In this document: positions 23,420 to 36,249 of the stretch, in pieces
Numbering within the stretch: position 1 is the stretch's first letter
Layout: every line of letters begins with the position of its first letter
Assembly: GCA_030522415.1 (NCBI GenBank)
Contig: CM060124.1
Span: 30,626,754-30,690,753, forward strand
Direction of reading: 5' to 3'
DNA: 64,000 bases
Origin: Channallabes apus
Taxonomy: Eukaryota > Chordata > Actinopteri > Siluriformes > Clariidae
The notes under the pieces: model-generated
The model's input: the letters and a program-made list of their open reading frames with translations, nothing else
What the model was told of the DNA's origin: nothing
Database searches by the model: none
Made by a program: the position numbers and the translations under genes

Positions 23420-25672
23420 TGTCTTCTTGTGCCAATTCCAAGTCTGGATAAATGCAGGAAAATTGTCTCAGGAAGGGCATCTGACTTAAAGCATTTGCCA
23501 AATCATTGATGCAAATCTCCAGATCAGTCACGGCCTGGATTAACGACGACTGCCATCGGTGCTGTTGACCTACAGGGTGCCAGTGGAAATTGGGCTACTG
23601 TTGGTCTAAAAAGGAGAGGAGGAAGGCATGTTCGAAAGCAGAGAGAGAAGAGGAAAGGCAAGAATTTAGGAGTGACAGTAGGGACTTTGAGAGTTGGGAA
23701 TATGACAGGGAAGGGAAAAGAGTTGGTTGATATGATGCAGAGAAGGAAGGTGGATATACTGTGTGTCTAGGAGACCATGTGGAAAGGTAGCAAGAGATAT
23801 TGGATGGAACATAAGGCCAGAAGCTTAGGATCAGGGTTCAAATTGTTTTACCATGGTGTGGATAGGAAAAGAAATGGAGTAGGAGTTACTGTATTCTGAA
23901 AGAGGAGTTTTTTAGGAATGTTCAAGAGGTAAAAAGAGTATCAGATAGGGTGATGAGTCTGAACCTGGAGATTGATGGTCTGATGTTCAATGTTGTTAGT
24001 GGTTATGCCCCACAGGTAGGATGGGAGTTAGAAGAGAAGGAGAAATTCTTGAGTGAGTTAGATGAAGTGATGCAGAGCATCCCCAGAGGTGAGAGTGGTA
24101 ATTGGTGCAGACCTCAATGGACATGTTGGGGAAGGGATAAAAAGAGGTGATAAAAATGTGATGGGCACGTTTGGTCTTCAGGACAGGAATGTAGAAGGAC
24201 AGATTGTGGTGGAAAAGAGGATGGAAATGGCAGTAGTAAACACCTTCTTCCATAAAGAGGCAGGAACATAGGGTGACATAAGAGTGGAGGCAGAAGCACT
24301 CTGTTGGACAACATGTTGCGTCGATGTTGTAATCTGAAAGAGATCAGTGGCTGAAAGATGTTGGTAGGGGAGAGTGTAGTCAGACAACACAGAATGGTGG
24401 TGTGTAACATGACCCTGAAGGTGAGGAAGGTGAAGAAGACAAAGGCAGAGCAGAAGTCAAAGTGGTGGAAGCTGAGAAAGGAAGAATGTTGTGTAGTCTT
24501 CAGAGAGGAGTTGAGACAGGCTATGGGTGGTCAGGAGGTGCTTTCAGTTGACTGGACAACTACAGCCAATGTGATCAGGGAGACAGGAAGGAGGGTACTT
24601 GGCGTATCATCAGGAAAGAGCAAAGTGGACAAGGAGACTTAGTGGTGGAACAAAGAAGTACAGGAGTGTATACAGAGGAAGAGGATGGCTAAGAAGAAGT
24701 GGGACACTAAGAGGACTGAAGGTAGTAGACAGGAGTGCAGGGAGATGCAACGTAAGGTGAAGGTAGAGGTGGCAAAGGCCAAACAAGGAGCATATGAGGA
24801 CTTGTATGCTAGATTGGATAGTAAGGAGGGAGAGGTGGATCTGTACAGGTTGAAAGAGAACACAGACTAGAAGAGGTGACTGTCGTGGAGCAGGAAGTAG
24901 AAAATATTAGTTAGTGTGAGGTGAGGAGGGCGTTGAAGAGGATGAAGAGTGGAAAGGCTGTTGGTACTGATGACATACCTGTGGAGGTATGGAAGTGCTT
25001 AGGAGAGGTGGCAGTAGAGTTTCTGAGTAATTTGTTTAACAAGATATTGGAGAGTGAGAGGATTCCAGAGGAATGGAGGAGCAGTGTATCAGTGCCGATT
25101 TTTAAAAACAAGGTAGATGTGGCACCTACGAAGGCATAAAGCTGATGAGCCATACAATGAAGTTGTGGGAAAGAGTAGTGGAAGCTTGGTTAAGGGCAGA
25201 GGTGAGCATTTGTGAGCAGCAATATGGTTCCAAAGTGACAGGTGTGTTGTGCAATAAAAGAGTATCAGTGAGAATGAAAGGAAAGGTGTACAGGACAGTG
25301 AGATGGATTAGAGACAGTGGCACTGAAGAAAGGACAGACAGCTGGAGCAAGCAGAGATGAAGATGTTGAAGTTCTCTTTAAGAATGACAAGGATGGATAG
25401 AATCAAGAATGAGTTCATCAGAAGGACAACCCATGTTAGATGTTTTGGAGATAAAGTCAGAGAGGCCAGATTGAGGTGGTTTGGACATGTTCAGAGGACA
25501 GATTGTGAATATATCGGTAGAAGGATGCTGAGGTTGGAACTGCCAGGCAGGAGGTCTAGAGGAAGACCAAAGAGGAGATTTATGGATGCAGTGAGAGAGG
25601 ACATGAAGTTAGTTGGTGCGAGAGAAGAGGATGCAGCGGATAGGGTTAGATGTTGGCAGATGATTTGATGGG
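23420..25672 (+). pseudogene. RTE-type LINE with internal deletion
   Basis: Plus-strand pieces give an endonuclease (LRVGNMTGKGKEL, VSGYAPQVG, IGADLNGHVGEG), the start of the reverse transcriptase (MKSGKAVGTDDIPVEVWK, LNKEEWRSS-like IPEEWRSS) and the C-terminal RTE signature (LRWFGHVQRTDCEYIGRRML, GRPKRRFMDAV). The catalytic palm is missing: sequence near 25200-25270 jumps from the RT fingers to the region after the palm. Several stops and frameshifts break the frames. Confidence 0.8.
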
Positions 25673-25850
25673 TTCCCCATTGAGTCTGGTTGCTCTCAAG
25701 GTTTCTTCCTATTACCATCTCAGGGAGTTTTTTCTTGCCACTGTCGCCCTCAGCTTGTTCACCAGGGATAATCTGACCATTTTGATTCAAACACATTCAC
25801 ATTCCATACAAACATAAATAATTCTTTTTCCTAAACATAACCTATTTATG
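25673..25850 (+). repeat. LINE 3'-tail repeat, plus orientation
   Basis: Contains TTGAGTCTGGTTG(C)TCTCAAGG and CATCTCAGGGAGTTTTT, the same repeat that ends the LINE at 44.7 kb. Its mirror copy lies at 25920-26165. Confidence 0.8.
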
Positions 25851-25919
25851 CCCGCTAGCTTTGCTAGCTTACTGTAGCTTACAGTGGGAGCCACGTCAAA
25901 TAGCCGTGGCCGTGTAAAT

Positions 25920-26165
25920 TCAATTCAGTTTTATTCAATTCAGTTTTATTTGTATAGCGTTTTTAACAATTGACATTGTCTCAAAACAGCTTTACACAAT
26001 CAAAAGAATTATTTAAGTTGTATGGAATGTGAATGTGTATGAATCAAAATGTTCAGATATTCCCTGGTGAGCAAGCCCGAGGGCGACAGTGGCAAGGAAA
26101 AACTCCCTGAGATGGTAATAGGAAGAAACCTTGAGAGGAACCAGACTCGACAGGGAACCCATCCT
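25920..26165 (-). repeat. LINE 3'-tail repeat, minus orientation
   Basis: Starts with the tail TTTATTTGTATAGCG..TTTTAACAATTGAC and contains the reverse complement of the 25673-25850 copy. The two form a large inverted repeat around a ~70 bp centre. Confidence 0.8.
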
Positions 26166-27312
26166 GCAAACGTCGTGTGACTGCCCTACGCACGCCGTAG
26201 GCCCCCCTCCCATTTCTGCCAGAAAGGCGTGTCAAGATTTCACAGTAAATAAGCCCATTCAAGCCCTATTTATTCATTTACCTGGTGCCACCACTAGATG
26301 GCGCTTCGTTCTCAAGAACACATTCAAACAAGCCAGCTGCGCTGTGTTGCAATCACATGATTTTAACAACCCGCCCCCACCCCTGCCGAACTGACGCTAC
26401 CAAACTACAGTGAAGATGGCGGCTTAATGGACTATTCACAGTAAGTGATCTTTTATTTTGTAAAACGTGTTTGCGGTAGTTTACAGTTTATTTCTCAGTT
26501 TAGTTTTTATTTGCCATTTTAAATATCACTAGCAGCACCAGCAGCGGTCAGATGTGACTTTAGATAACTTAATGGTCTGTTTACCAAGTCTGGAGTTAAC
26601 ATTACAGCTTACTGTCAGTGTCACAAACTCACACTGTCACTGCACTTTAACTCAAAGAGATGCTAAAGCTTCGAAAATACTATTAATGTCCCTATTACAA
26701 AAGCTGCACTACCCGATGAAGAGTGTTTGTGCTCTCTGTAAATACTGAGAGAATCTGACCGAGTGTTGTCTGGATAAATTCAGCATTTATTTATTCTTTG
26801 GTTAAGAGTTAATCTGCAGGTTATTTCTGTGACTGGAATATAATGTGATGCAGTTCATGAGGGACACAGACTGAGGATAGATGTACAGGAGCTAGTAACG
26901 CTCATAACTGGGTTTATATTTTATCCACTTTGGCCGTGACTTTCCGCGGTAGCGCAAGCGCTTAGTTAAAGAGCTGGATAAAAACCCTGAAGTGTTTATC
27001 AGTTAAGGAGGAAGAGGGGAGAGGTGTGTGTGTATGTGTGTGTATGGTGTGTGTCTGGCTTCAGGGATGAACTAATGCTCATATACGAGTGTTGTATCGC
27101 TTAACTTATTTGGATGAAAAGCGCATTAAGTAAACTCTCGGTTAATTTAATGCAGACGATAATACAGACAGACCGCGGTTAACACTAACAAAGTTCACTG
27201 GTGAACATTAGCACAGGCAGTTTATTTACATTCCAGAATTCCCAAAACAGTATTTTACACACTCTGTGGTAAATAGGTTTATTAATATATTTTATATTTA
27301 TTACAACTATAT
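26166..27312. other. Non-genic interval with one gene-start-like stretch
   Basis: Near 26400-26450 the sequence AAGATGGCGGCTTAATGG is followed by CACAGTAAGTGAT, a good splice-donor consensus. This could be the 5' UTR exon of a plus-strand gene, but no downstream exon is visible in the window, and TE sequence also carries such motifs. The rest shows nothing I can name. Confidence 0.3.
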
Positions 27313-30300
27313 GTCCCCTCCTTGAACCACCACCTTATCGTGGTGGAGGGGTTTGCGTGTCCCAATGATCCTGGGAGCTATGTTGTCGGGGGCTTCATGC
27401 CCCTGGCAGGGTCACCCATGGCAATCTGGTCCTAGGTGAGGGAACAGAAAAAGAGTGGTTCAGAAGATTTCTTATGATGAATAAAACCATTGGAAAGCGT
27501 TTTCCCTCACCCGGACGTGGATCACCGGGGCCTCCCTCTGGAGCCAGGCCTGGAGGTGGGGCCCGATGGCGAGTGCATGGTGGTCGGGCCTCCACCCATG
27601 GGGCCCGGCCGGGCACAGCCCGAAGAGGCAACGTGGGTCCCCCTTCCCATGGGCTCACCACCTGTAGGAGGGGCCAAAGAGGTCGGGTGCAGTATGAGCT
27701 GGGCGGTGGCCAAAGACAGGGGCCTTGGTGGTCTGATCCTCAGCTGCAGAAGCTGGCTTTAGGGACGTGGAATGTCACCTCTCTGGCGGGGAAGGAGCCT
27801 GAGCTAGTGTGTGAGGTTGAGAAGTTCCGGCTAGATATAGTTGGACTCAACTCGACGCACAGCTTGGACTCTGGAACCAGTCTCCTTGAGAGGGCCTGGA
27901 CTCTCTTCTACTCTGGAGTTGCCACCGGTGAGAGGCGATGAGCAGGTGTGGGCATACTTATTGCCCCCCGGCTCGGGGCCTGTACATTGGGGTTCACCGC
28001 ATTGGATGAGAGGGTGGCCTCCCTCCGCCTTCGGGTGGGGGGACGGATCCTTACTGTTGTTTGCGCTTACGCGCCAAACAGCAGTTTGGAGTACCCGCCC
28101 TTTTTGGGGTCTCTGGAGGGGACGCTAGAGAGCATCCCTCCTGGGGACTCCATCGTTCTGTTGGGGGACTTCAATGATCACGTGGGCAATGACAGTGAGA
28201 CCTGGAAGGGCGTGATTGGGATGAACGGCCCCCCCCGATCTGAACCAGAGCGGTGTGTTGTTATTGGACTTCTGTGCTCGTCACGGATTGTCCATAATGA
28301 ACACCATGTTCAGGCATAAGGGTGTCCATATGTGCACCTGGCACCAGGACACCCTAGGCCGCAGTTCGATGATCGACTTTGTGGTCGTGTCGTCAGACTT
28401 GCGGGCACATGTCTTGGACACTCGGGTGAAGAGTGGGGCTGAGCTGTCAACTGATCAACACCTGGTGGTGAGTTGGCTTCGTTGGCGGAGTACGATGCCG
28501 GTCAGGCCTGGTAGACCCAAACGTATTGTGAGGGTCTGCTGGGAACGTCTGGCAGAGTCCCCTGTCAGGACGAGCTTCAACTCCCACCTCCGGAAAAGCT
28601 TCAACCATGTCCTGGGGGAGGTGGAGGATATTGAGTCCGAATGGACCTGAGCTGTGGCTGTAAGGTGGTCGGTGCCTGTCGCGGTGGCAACCCAAGGACC
28701 CGTTGGTGGACACCGGCGGTGAGGGATGCCATCAAGCTGAAGGAGTCTTACCGGGCCTTTTTGGCTGGTGGCACTCCGGAGGCAGCTGATGGGTACCGGC
28801 AGGCCAAGCGGAATGCGGCTTCGGTGGTTGCTGAGGCAAAAACCCGGGCGTGGGAGGAGTTTGGGGAGGCCATGGAGAATGACTTCCAGATGGCTTCGAA
28901 GAGATTCTGGTCCACCATCTGGCATCTCAGGAGGGGAAAGCAGTGCACGGTCAACACAGTGTATAGTGGGGATGGTGCGCTGCTGACCTCGACTCGGGAC
29001 GTTGTGGGTCGGTGGGGGGAGTACTTCGAAGACCTCCTTAATTCCACCAACATGGCTTCCGATGAGGAAGCAGAGTCTGGGGACATAGAGGTGGACTCTT
29101 CCATCTCTGGGGCAGAGGTCGCCAAGGTGATCAAAAAGCTCTGTGGTGGCGGGGCCCCGGGTGTGGATGAGATCCGCCCGGAGTTCCTCAAGGCTCTGGA
29201 TGTTGTAGGGCTGTCATGGTTGACACGTCTCTGCAACATTGCATGGACATCGGGGACAGTGCCTCTGGACTGGCAAACCGGGGTGGTGGTCCCCCTCTTC
29301 AAGAAGGGGGACCGGAGAGTGTGTTCCAACTCCAGAGGGATCAGACTCCTCAGCCTCCCCAGGAAAGTCTATTCAGGGGTCCTGGAAAGGAGGGTCCATT
29401 GGTTAGTCGGACCTCGGATTCAGGAGGAGCAGTGTGGTTTTCGTCCAGGTCGCCGGAACAGTGGACCAGCTTTACATCCTTAGCAGGGTCCTGGAGGGGG
29501 CATGGGAGTTTTCTCAACCAGTCTACATGTGCTTTGTGGACTTGGAGAAGGCATTCGACGGTGTCCCTCGGGGAGTCCTGTGGGGGGTAATCCGGGAGTA
29601 TGGGATATCGGATTCCCTGTTAAGGGCTGTCCGGTCCATGTACAACCGGTGTCGGAGCTTGGTCCGCATTGCCGGTAGTAAGTAGGACCTGTTTCCGGTG
29701 AGAGTAGGACTCCGACAGGGCTGCCCTTTGTCACCGATCCTGTTCATAATTTTTATGGACAGGATTTCTAGGTGCAGCCAGGGCATTGAGGGGGTACAGG
29801 TTGGTGGGCTCAGGATTGGGTAACAGCTTTTTGCAGATGACGTTGTTCTGTTGGCCTCATTGTTACGACCCCCGGTCTAGGGTCAAGGGACGCAACAAAG
29901 AAAATAATAAATTGGTTATAAATAAATATTCTTGCAACCAAGATTTTGTGCGTGGTTTTTATTTTGACACACACGCACATACACATACAGGAAGCTCTGG
30001 GCTTCAGGATTGGGCCAAGGCCAAAACAATAAACAAAACCCCCCTCTATCTCCACCCTCAAGCTAGCTAAACTATCAAAAAGAAAACTGAAATCAAAATA
30101 CAAAAACTAAACTAGCTTCCTAACTACTTACAAAAAAACAGGAGAAAACAGGGGACAACAAAAATGGCACCCAACCCCTACAGCTTCCTTGCAACTATGT
30201 ACAAACAAAAAGAAAAGAACAAAATATATATACACAATATTTACAGTAAAGAAAACTATATACAAAAGCGGGAGGAACACTTCCATCCACGCTAACACAA

Positions 30301-31160
30301 ACAAACAAAGAAAACCCAAAAACAACAAAAGGGAAGGAGAGAGGCAAGGCGCGACACACAGGCTCTCTCTCCAACCAAACAAACCAAAAACACACACACA
30401 CTCAAAACAAATACAAAATAACAAACAAATACACAGTCACACTTCAACATACAACCACTCAATCAATCACACAATCCAACAACCTCACAATCCAACAATT
30501 CACTAATCAACAGTAGAGCACGGAAGTCACACACAAGGCATAAGTCGCGCACTTCCTGCTTCCACTCGCCGGCTTAAGAAGCCACGCAGATCCACCGTCA
30601 GCCAATCACGGCGCACGTCACGGCACGTTCCATCGGGGCGGGGCTTCCTGCGAAAAGGAGAGCGGGAGAGAGAAAGCGGGGAGAGATCGCGCATGCGCCG
30701 CCGTCGCGCATGCGCACATACCCGCGCTACCCACACACACATACGTGCATTACTTCTGCACGTAACACTCATCATCCTGCGACCTACAGCTCTCACTGGA
30801 TCGGTTCACAGCCGAGTGTGAAGCGGCTGGGATGAGAATCAGCACCTCCAAATCTGAGGCCATGGTGGAGTGCCCTCTCAGGATTGGGAGTGAGATCCTG
30901 CCCCAATTGGAGGAGTTTAAGTATCTTGGGGTCTTGTTCATGAGTGAGGGTAAAATGGAACGGGAGATTGACAGGGGCAGCATCTGCAGTGATGTGGGCT
31001 CTGTATCGGTCCGTCGTGGTGAAGAAGGAGCTGAGCCAAAAGGCAAAGCTCTCAATTTACCGGTCGATCTACCGAAATGTTTTGGGTTTTAAGAGCTCCA
31101 TCAAAAGAGCAAAGACAAACTTAGGAGTGGAAGGTGAGAAACCTCAATGGAGAATACTGA
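27313..31160 (+). pseudogene. Rex3/RTE-type LINE, decayed, split by a solo LTR
   Basis: The plus strand has an endonuclease ([42 protein letters not shown]), then reverse transcriptase (GGAPGVDEIRPEFLK, VVPLFKKGDRR, QCGFRPGR, VYMCFVDLEKAFDGVP, GLRQGCPLSPILF) and a post-palm part at 30773-31140 (MRISTSKSEAM, LEEFKYLGVLF, ALYRSVVVKKELS). At least five frame breaks and an in-frame TAG separate them. A 907 bp solo LTR lies immediately after the FADDVVLLAS catalytic box. The 3' third of the element is missing. Confidence 0.85.
29861..30767. repeat. Solo LTR inserted in the Rex3-type LINE
   Basis: TGTTACGACC...GCACGTAACA ends (TGTTACG/CGTAACA inverted) are flanked by the 5 bp direct repeat CTCAT (29856-29860 and 30768-30772). 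There are no internal genes, so it is a single LTR left after recombination. The right half is GC-rich with repeated GCGCATGCGC words. The retroelement family is not identified. Confidence 0.85.
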
Positions 31161-31247
31161 GTATGACATTTTGTTAATTGCTCTGTGTGTGTGTGTGTTT
31201 TTGGCTGGGGTATGGGTGTGCGTGTTAAAGCCAACGGAGAAATGCAG

Positions 31248-31252
<5 letters not shown>

Positions 31253-31288
<36 letters not shown>
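31253..31288. repeat. (CA)n microsatellite
   Basis: Perfect CA run. Confidence 0.95.
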
Positions 31289-31290
<2 letters not shown>

Positions 31291-32029
31291 CTCCATCCAC
31301 AAATGCTTTAACTGTTGAACCTATGAAACCTATGAACAAGGCTGTTCAGCACAGGCAATAAGGTGGCAATCCCTCAGGGGGAAACAAAATTTTTTAAATT
31401 AAATAAATAAAATATCCTTAATCCAGATTTTATCAATCAATGACATAACATTTATCTATGCTGGATGGTCAAATTCTCAAAAACGTTTCACCTAAAGTAA
31501 GACTTAACATACTAACTAAAATATTTACAAAACTGAAAGGTTGTCTTATGAATAATAAACAATACAAACTAAATTACAACAGATGGGCTATTGAACAGAT
31601 CATAATATGTTTTATGTTATATACATTAATAATTTACACCATGATAACATAACTATTTATGTTTTTTGTATATATTTTTAAATGTTTAAATGAACGTTTC
31701 AGAGTATATAATTTGTCGTGTCATCTGTGATTGAGACCCATGAGTTACATTGAAATAATTTTTATAGATAGTAAGCCAGGTTTTGTAACCTTGGACAAAT
31801 CACCATGTAAGCCCTCTCTTGCGCACGCGCTCTCACGCTTTCTCTCGCGCTCACACACACACAGACACATACAAATAACACATGAAATCGCGTTAAACCA
31901 AATGAAACTAGGGTAAAAAATATAAGCAGTAAAAATACAGTAGTATCCTGTAGGCGATTCCTGTCCTGTGATAACAGGTGCTAACCCTCTAGATTTTGTC
32001 GAGGGCAGTTCCCTTCACCGACATTTCTT
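31289..32029. other. Non-genic AT-rich interval
   Basis: No recognised element or gene. Confidence 0.5.
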
Positions 32030-32154
32030 GCAAACGGAGCAGGGAGTAGGGAGCACCCTGTGAAGTACATTTTGGAATGAAACAGAATGGAACGCACTGC
32101 GTTCTATTCCAAAGTGTACTTCACAGGGTGCTCCCTACTCCCTGTCCCGTTTGC
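32030..32154. repeat. Near-perfect hairpin (foldback) element
   Basis: Left arm GCAAACGG..AGGGAGTAGGGAGCACC... pairs with right arm ...GGGTGCTCCCTACTCCCT..CCGTTTGC over about 55 bp. One nine-base insertion in the left arm and almost no loop remain. It is most likely a miniature foldback transposon; a stem-forming transcript is the alternative. Confidence 0.75.
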
Positions 32155-32269
32155 AGGCCATTTGAAATCCTCCTCTAGTCTTCATTCTCTGTAGTTATTA
32201 TCAGCTAAATTACCAGGTGCTATAAATCTGTACTGCATTTTCCCATTTTGAAGAGTGTGGATTTAAGTC

Positions 32270-33380
32270 CAGTATGACGTAGCCTAATTCTTGTAAAAAA
32301 CCACTTCTTCCCTTCTACAATTTCCTTTAAAAGTTTTCACCTTTATTGACTTCTGTACATTATAGTAGTGTCTCCCTTTGCAGTCTGTGTCCCATATCTT
32401 TTGCCATGAGTTCTCAACTGCTGTTTTAATTATTGACTTGGCCTCAAAGGGAATTTCCATTATCTCTTCCTTCTTTAACTTTAATGCATTCTTAGCTATT
32501 GAATCTGCTTTTTCATTACCCTCTACGCCAACGTGTGCCGGCACCCAGCAAAACTGTATTAAAGTTCCAGCTCTTTGAATCCGTAGTAACGACATTGATA
32601 TTTCTTTCAACAAGTCACTAGCAATTTGTTTCACTAGCATTCAGACTCCTAAGAGCTGCAATAGAGTCTGAACAGATGACTGCTCTCCTCAGTCTTATTT
32701 CTTCTATTCGCTGCAAATCTAAAATTATCGCAACTATTTCTGCTGTGAAAACTGACACTTTATTATTAATTCTTTTGTTTATAATTATATTGAATTCAGG
32801 TATATATACTCCGGCTCCAACATGGTTGTTTCCTGGATCTTTAGACCCATCAGTGAATACTAATAAATAATTAAAATATTTCCTCTTAACACACCAAATA
32901 TCCAGTGTTATCTATAATACAGTATTTCCGGTCCATTCTCTCTTTTGTTCTATAAGTTGCAAATCTACATCCGGAACTGGTAATATCCATGGAGGTACAT
33001 TTCCCCATACAGTATTGGCTCCAATCTTTAACCTATTTAGCCCATATTTTTCTGCTACCGAGTTAATACTCCAACCAAATCCTGTGCCTTTTCGTTTTTG
33101 CGAATATTTCCAACAGTCTTCTATCACCTTCGTCGCGGGTTGCTCCTCTCCGGATCCCTTCAGCTTAACCCAGTATGACAATGCCAACTTTAATCGTCTT
33201 ACTGTAAATGCAATGGCAATTCTTCTGATTCCACCAGTAATGCATTGGTCGGAGTTGTTTTAATAACACCAATAGTAAGTCTGAGAGCTCTGCACTGTAT
33301 TCTATCTAGTTTTTCCAAATTACTTTTTGCTGCTGCTCCATATACCATACATCCATAATCAATACTGGATCGAATTAAGG

Positions 33381-33452
<72 letters not shown>

Positions 33453-33645
33453 GTACGTATTCCTCTTTGTTATTTTAATTATTTTCCGTGCCATACAGTA
33501 GCTCTCTTTCTTTGATTTTCAATCAAATTCTCTTGACTCAGTTATTTCCTTATTATTCTAAAAGCTTTATTTCTATCCTTTATAGCATTTCTTCAATCAT
33601 TACACCATGGAACCACCATCTTTTTTTTTTTACTCTCAACAAGAG
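32270..33645 (-). pseudogene. I/Nimb-type LINE remnant with RNase H domain
   Basis: On the minus strand from right to left: a pre-RT linker (PWCND, AIKDRNKAF) at 33640-33460; an (AT)n tract; a post-palm portion (SSIDYGCMVYGAA, LDRIQCRALRLTIG) at 33380-33190; another frame (LALSYWVKLKGS) at 33187-32912; then an RNase H (FTDGSKDPG, TAEIVAIILDLQ, CSDSIAALRS, and in another frame FCWVPAHVGVEGNEKAD) at 32870-32284. RNase H downstream of RT marks the I-group LINEs. The RT palm has been lost and the (AT)n tract sits exactly at that break. Confidence 0.8.
33384..33451. repeat. (AT)n microsatellite at a LINE deletion point
   Basis: Perfect AT run replacing the missing reverse transcriptase core. Confidence 0.95.
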
Positions 33646-34928
33646 ATAGCCTCCCATCCACTCATCTCCAACATAAACAAACACACACATGCCTGCCATG
33701 ACCTCTAGAGGGAGACAGAGAGCTGCCTCTCTGTAATTAGTGGTAACCAGCTCCACCTGTGACTGGCCTGTTTAAGGGCAGCTTAGAGGTTACTCAGATG
33801 CTCAGTTTTCCATTTATGCTGTACAGTGTAAGATGGAACTGGTGTTGGTAAAAAAAATCTTTATAACATGTCTATAATTTTCTAGAATTTACGCCAGCTA
33901 TGTAACATTTGAAGAGCTCCAGGCCCTGTAATCACAAAGCTTCTTAGAATTCTCTCAGAAAGATCCTATCTTAGCTTAAAGAGTCCTAGCTGGGAGTCCT
34001 AGACTAGAAGTGATTCAGGAAACTTCACAGAGAAAATTGTATAATCATGACAACAGGCTACTTTATGCAAAGGTTCTCTTATAGGCTAACTATCTTAAAG
34101 TTAATTAAAACAGCCACGTTGAAAGTGTCAAACTTTTGAAGCAACCAATTTCCACACAGTAGTTACATTTAAGTTCTAACATTTATTTACCATACTGATT
34201 TTTTACATTTCAGATTGATGGGAGCAAAATGGCTCAGCTTTTACCAATTTATATGATTGCAGGCCAGATTATTTATTATTTTTGGATAGTATGTAGTCAA
34301 CAATCCAAGAGAGATGGAAAGAAGTAAAACAACAAGTAAACCAAATTAGTGTTTACTTTTAGCTTTACGTTCGGTGTTTGGAGAATATTTCTTCTTTCTG
34401 CTATTTTGTCCTCTGTTACAGAAACTCTTAAGCCTCTTAAAAAGTCCTCTCCTCTACTCTTAAATTTTTTTATCCTAGAAGCTATTTTTAGGGCTAAGAT
34501 GTTTTGTGAATAATTTTTTATCTTTACAAAGATTTAGCCATAAATTTATGGGGAAATTCTAAGAATTTTCTTAGAATTTCGTCACTAGGAGCAATTTTTA
34601 TGTTTATGATAATGCCGAAAACACATTAATGAATTTAAATGAGTTTTATCCTGATGATTCAGTATCCTGATTAACCAGAAGCTTTATTATAACAGTACAG
34701 TAAATTAAGAGGAAATGAAAAGTGTACACTGTACAGAGGTTCAGGTTTCCACCACTGGATGGTGATATTGTTCTCTGCAGCAGACAGGAAAACAGTTTTT
34801 TAAATTTGTATACATGAACATACACTCTGTAATTACACTCAACCTTTATACGTTTCTGAACCATCATATTAAAGACCTGACATATTTCAAACATGACTGA
34901 AATTGTGTTCATTATTTTTTTTTAAATC

Positions 34929-34997
<69 letters not shown>

Positions 34998-36012
34998 ATA
35001 GATGAAGTTTAAAGAACTTGCTGATGGCGGCTCGGCAGCGCTGGGATTTTATATCATTAAAAACTCCCTGCATTAAATGGTGATGATCAACATCAGAATC
35101 AGAAAATCTTGTTTCTAAAGCCGTATTCGGACAGGATTAGTTTTCTGGATTTAATAATGTTGTTTGAGGACGTCTGTAGTGATTCTGAACAAAATCCCAC
35201 AGGATAAGGGCTCTCTGTATGAATCACACAGATGGGCGTGTCTTCATGATGTACACATGGTTGTTGTACTAAAAGTAGCCTCTTACACACATCTTATATA
35301 TTTAATGCAGACGGATCACTTTGTCCTTTATTATACAGTAAGTGCTTGGTGTAAGGGGGCGTGGCCTCTCAATTTGTTATTGAGCATTAGTAGGTTACAG
35401 TACATGACAACAAGATGTACAGTATATAGACTATACCTGCGCGGTAGTAATTCAATATACAGAATTATCTCCATGTTCATTCTACAGCACCTTTTAAAAT
35501 ACAGTGTAAACTTTTCAGACGTGTTCATTTGCATGTATTACACCTCTAACGGATTAGGCTAAAGGATAAATAGAGCTCAGTTGTGAATGAGCACTGCGAA
35601 GTGTACACTCTGGTGAGTTTCTCCTGACGTCGCTCAGCCTAGGTATTATTGTCTGCCTAAACTGTACATAATGTCGATTTGCTATCTGAACTCTGAATCC
35701 CACTTTGCCCCTTTTTCCCGTTTCTGATTTAGATATACTGTACCCTTGTTGACACCTGCATCCTCTCGTCATGTTACTTCATTACACTAAGAAGTGAATA
35801 TGGATCATTTTCTCTTAAACAACAAATTACAATAAAGAAATAAGAATGTGTAGAAAACAAAAATTTTTTATTCAAGACAGGACAGACACTTCCTGTGATA
35901 TTAGCGAGTCTTAAACCATAATGAGTTTCATGTGTGTAAACATCTCAGGCATTATGATGATAACTAAATAAAACTCATCTGCACTGTGGGTGAATGAGGT
36001 GTGAAAGCATCA
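33646..36012. other. Non-genic interval and gene C 3' flank
   Basis: About 33690-33800 resembles an LTR-type segment (CTCTAGAGGGAGACAGAGAG..CTGGCCTGTTTAAGGGCAG) that recurs in degraded form at 49860-49940. The stretch 35035-35140 is almost identical to 50645-50745, the matching 3' flank of receptor gene B. A minus-strand polyadenylation signal candidate lies near 35868. An (AT)n tract is at 34935-34995. No gene is recognised. Confidence 0.45.
34935..34995. repeat. (AT)n microsatellite
   Basis: Perfect AT run. Confidence 0.95.
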
Positions 36013-36249
36013 TCAGGCCGTTTTCACAGAGCTGTAGATTACAGAATCGTCCTCCTCCTGCTGCTCAGTGTGGACACGCCTGAAATTACACACACACCTG
36101 TTTATCACACACACATTCTGCATGTTTTACACCACACTTTGTGCTTTCTCACTAACACACTTACATTTAAAGATATAAGAGAGGCTGGTGAGGAAACGAC
36201 TGTTTATAGCTGCGATAACGTCACTGAGACCAGGAACACACTCCATTCA

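Noticed and set aside
27474..27941. Proline/glycine-rich 155-codon frame as a separate protein
   Set aside because: It is the GC-rich 5' part of the Rex3-type LINE leading into its endonuclease.
30128..30506. Frames within 29861-30767 as genes
   Set aside because: They lie wholly in the solo LTR and consist of A-rich or T-rich low-complexity residues.
33327..33515. Frame with a long YI repeat
   Set aside because: Translation of the (AT)n microsatellite.
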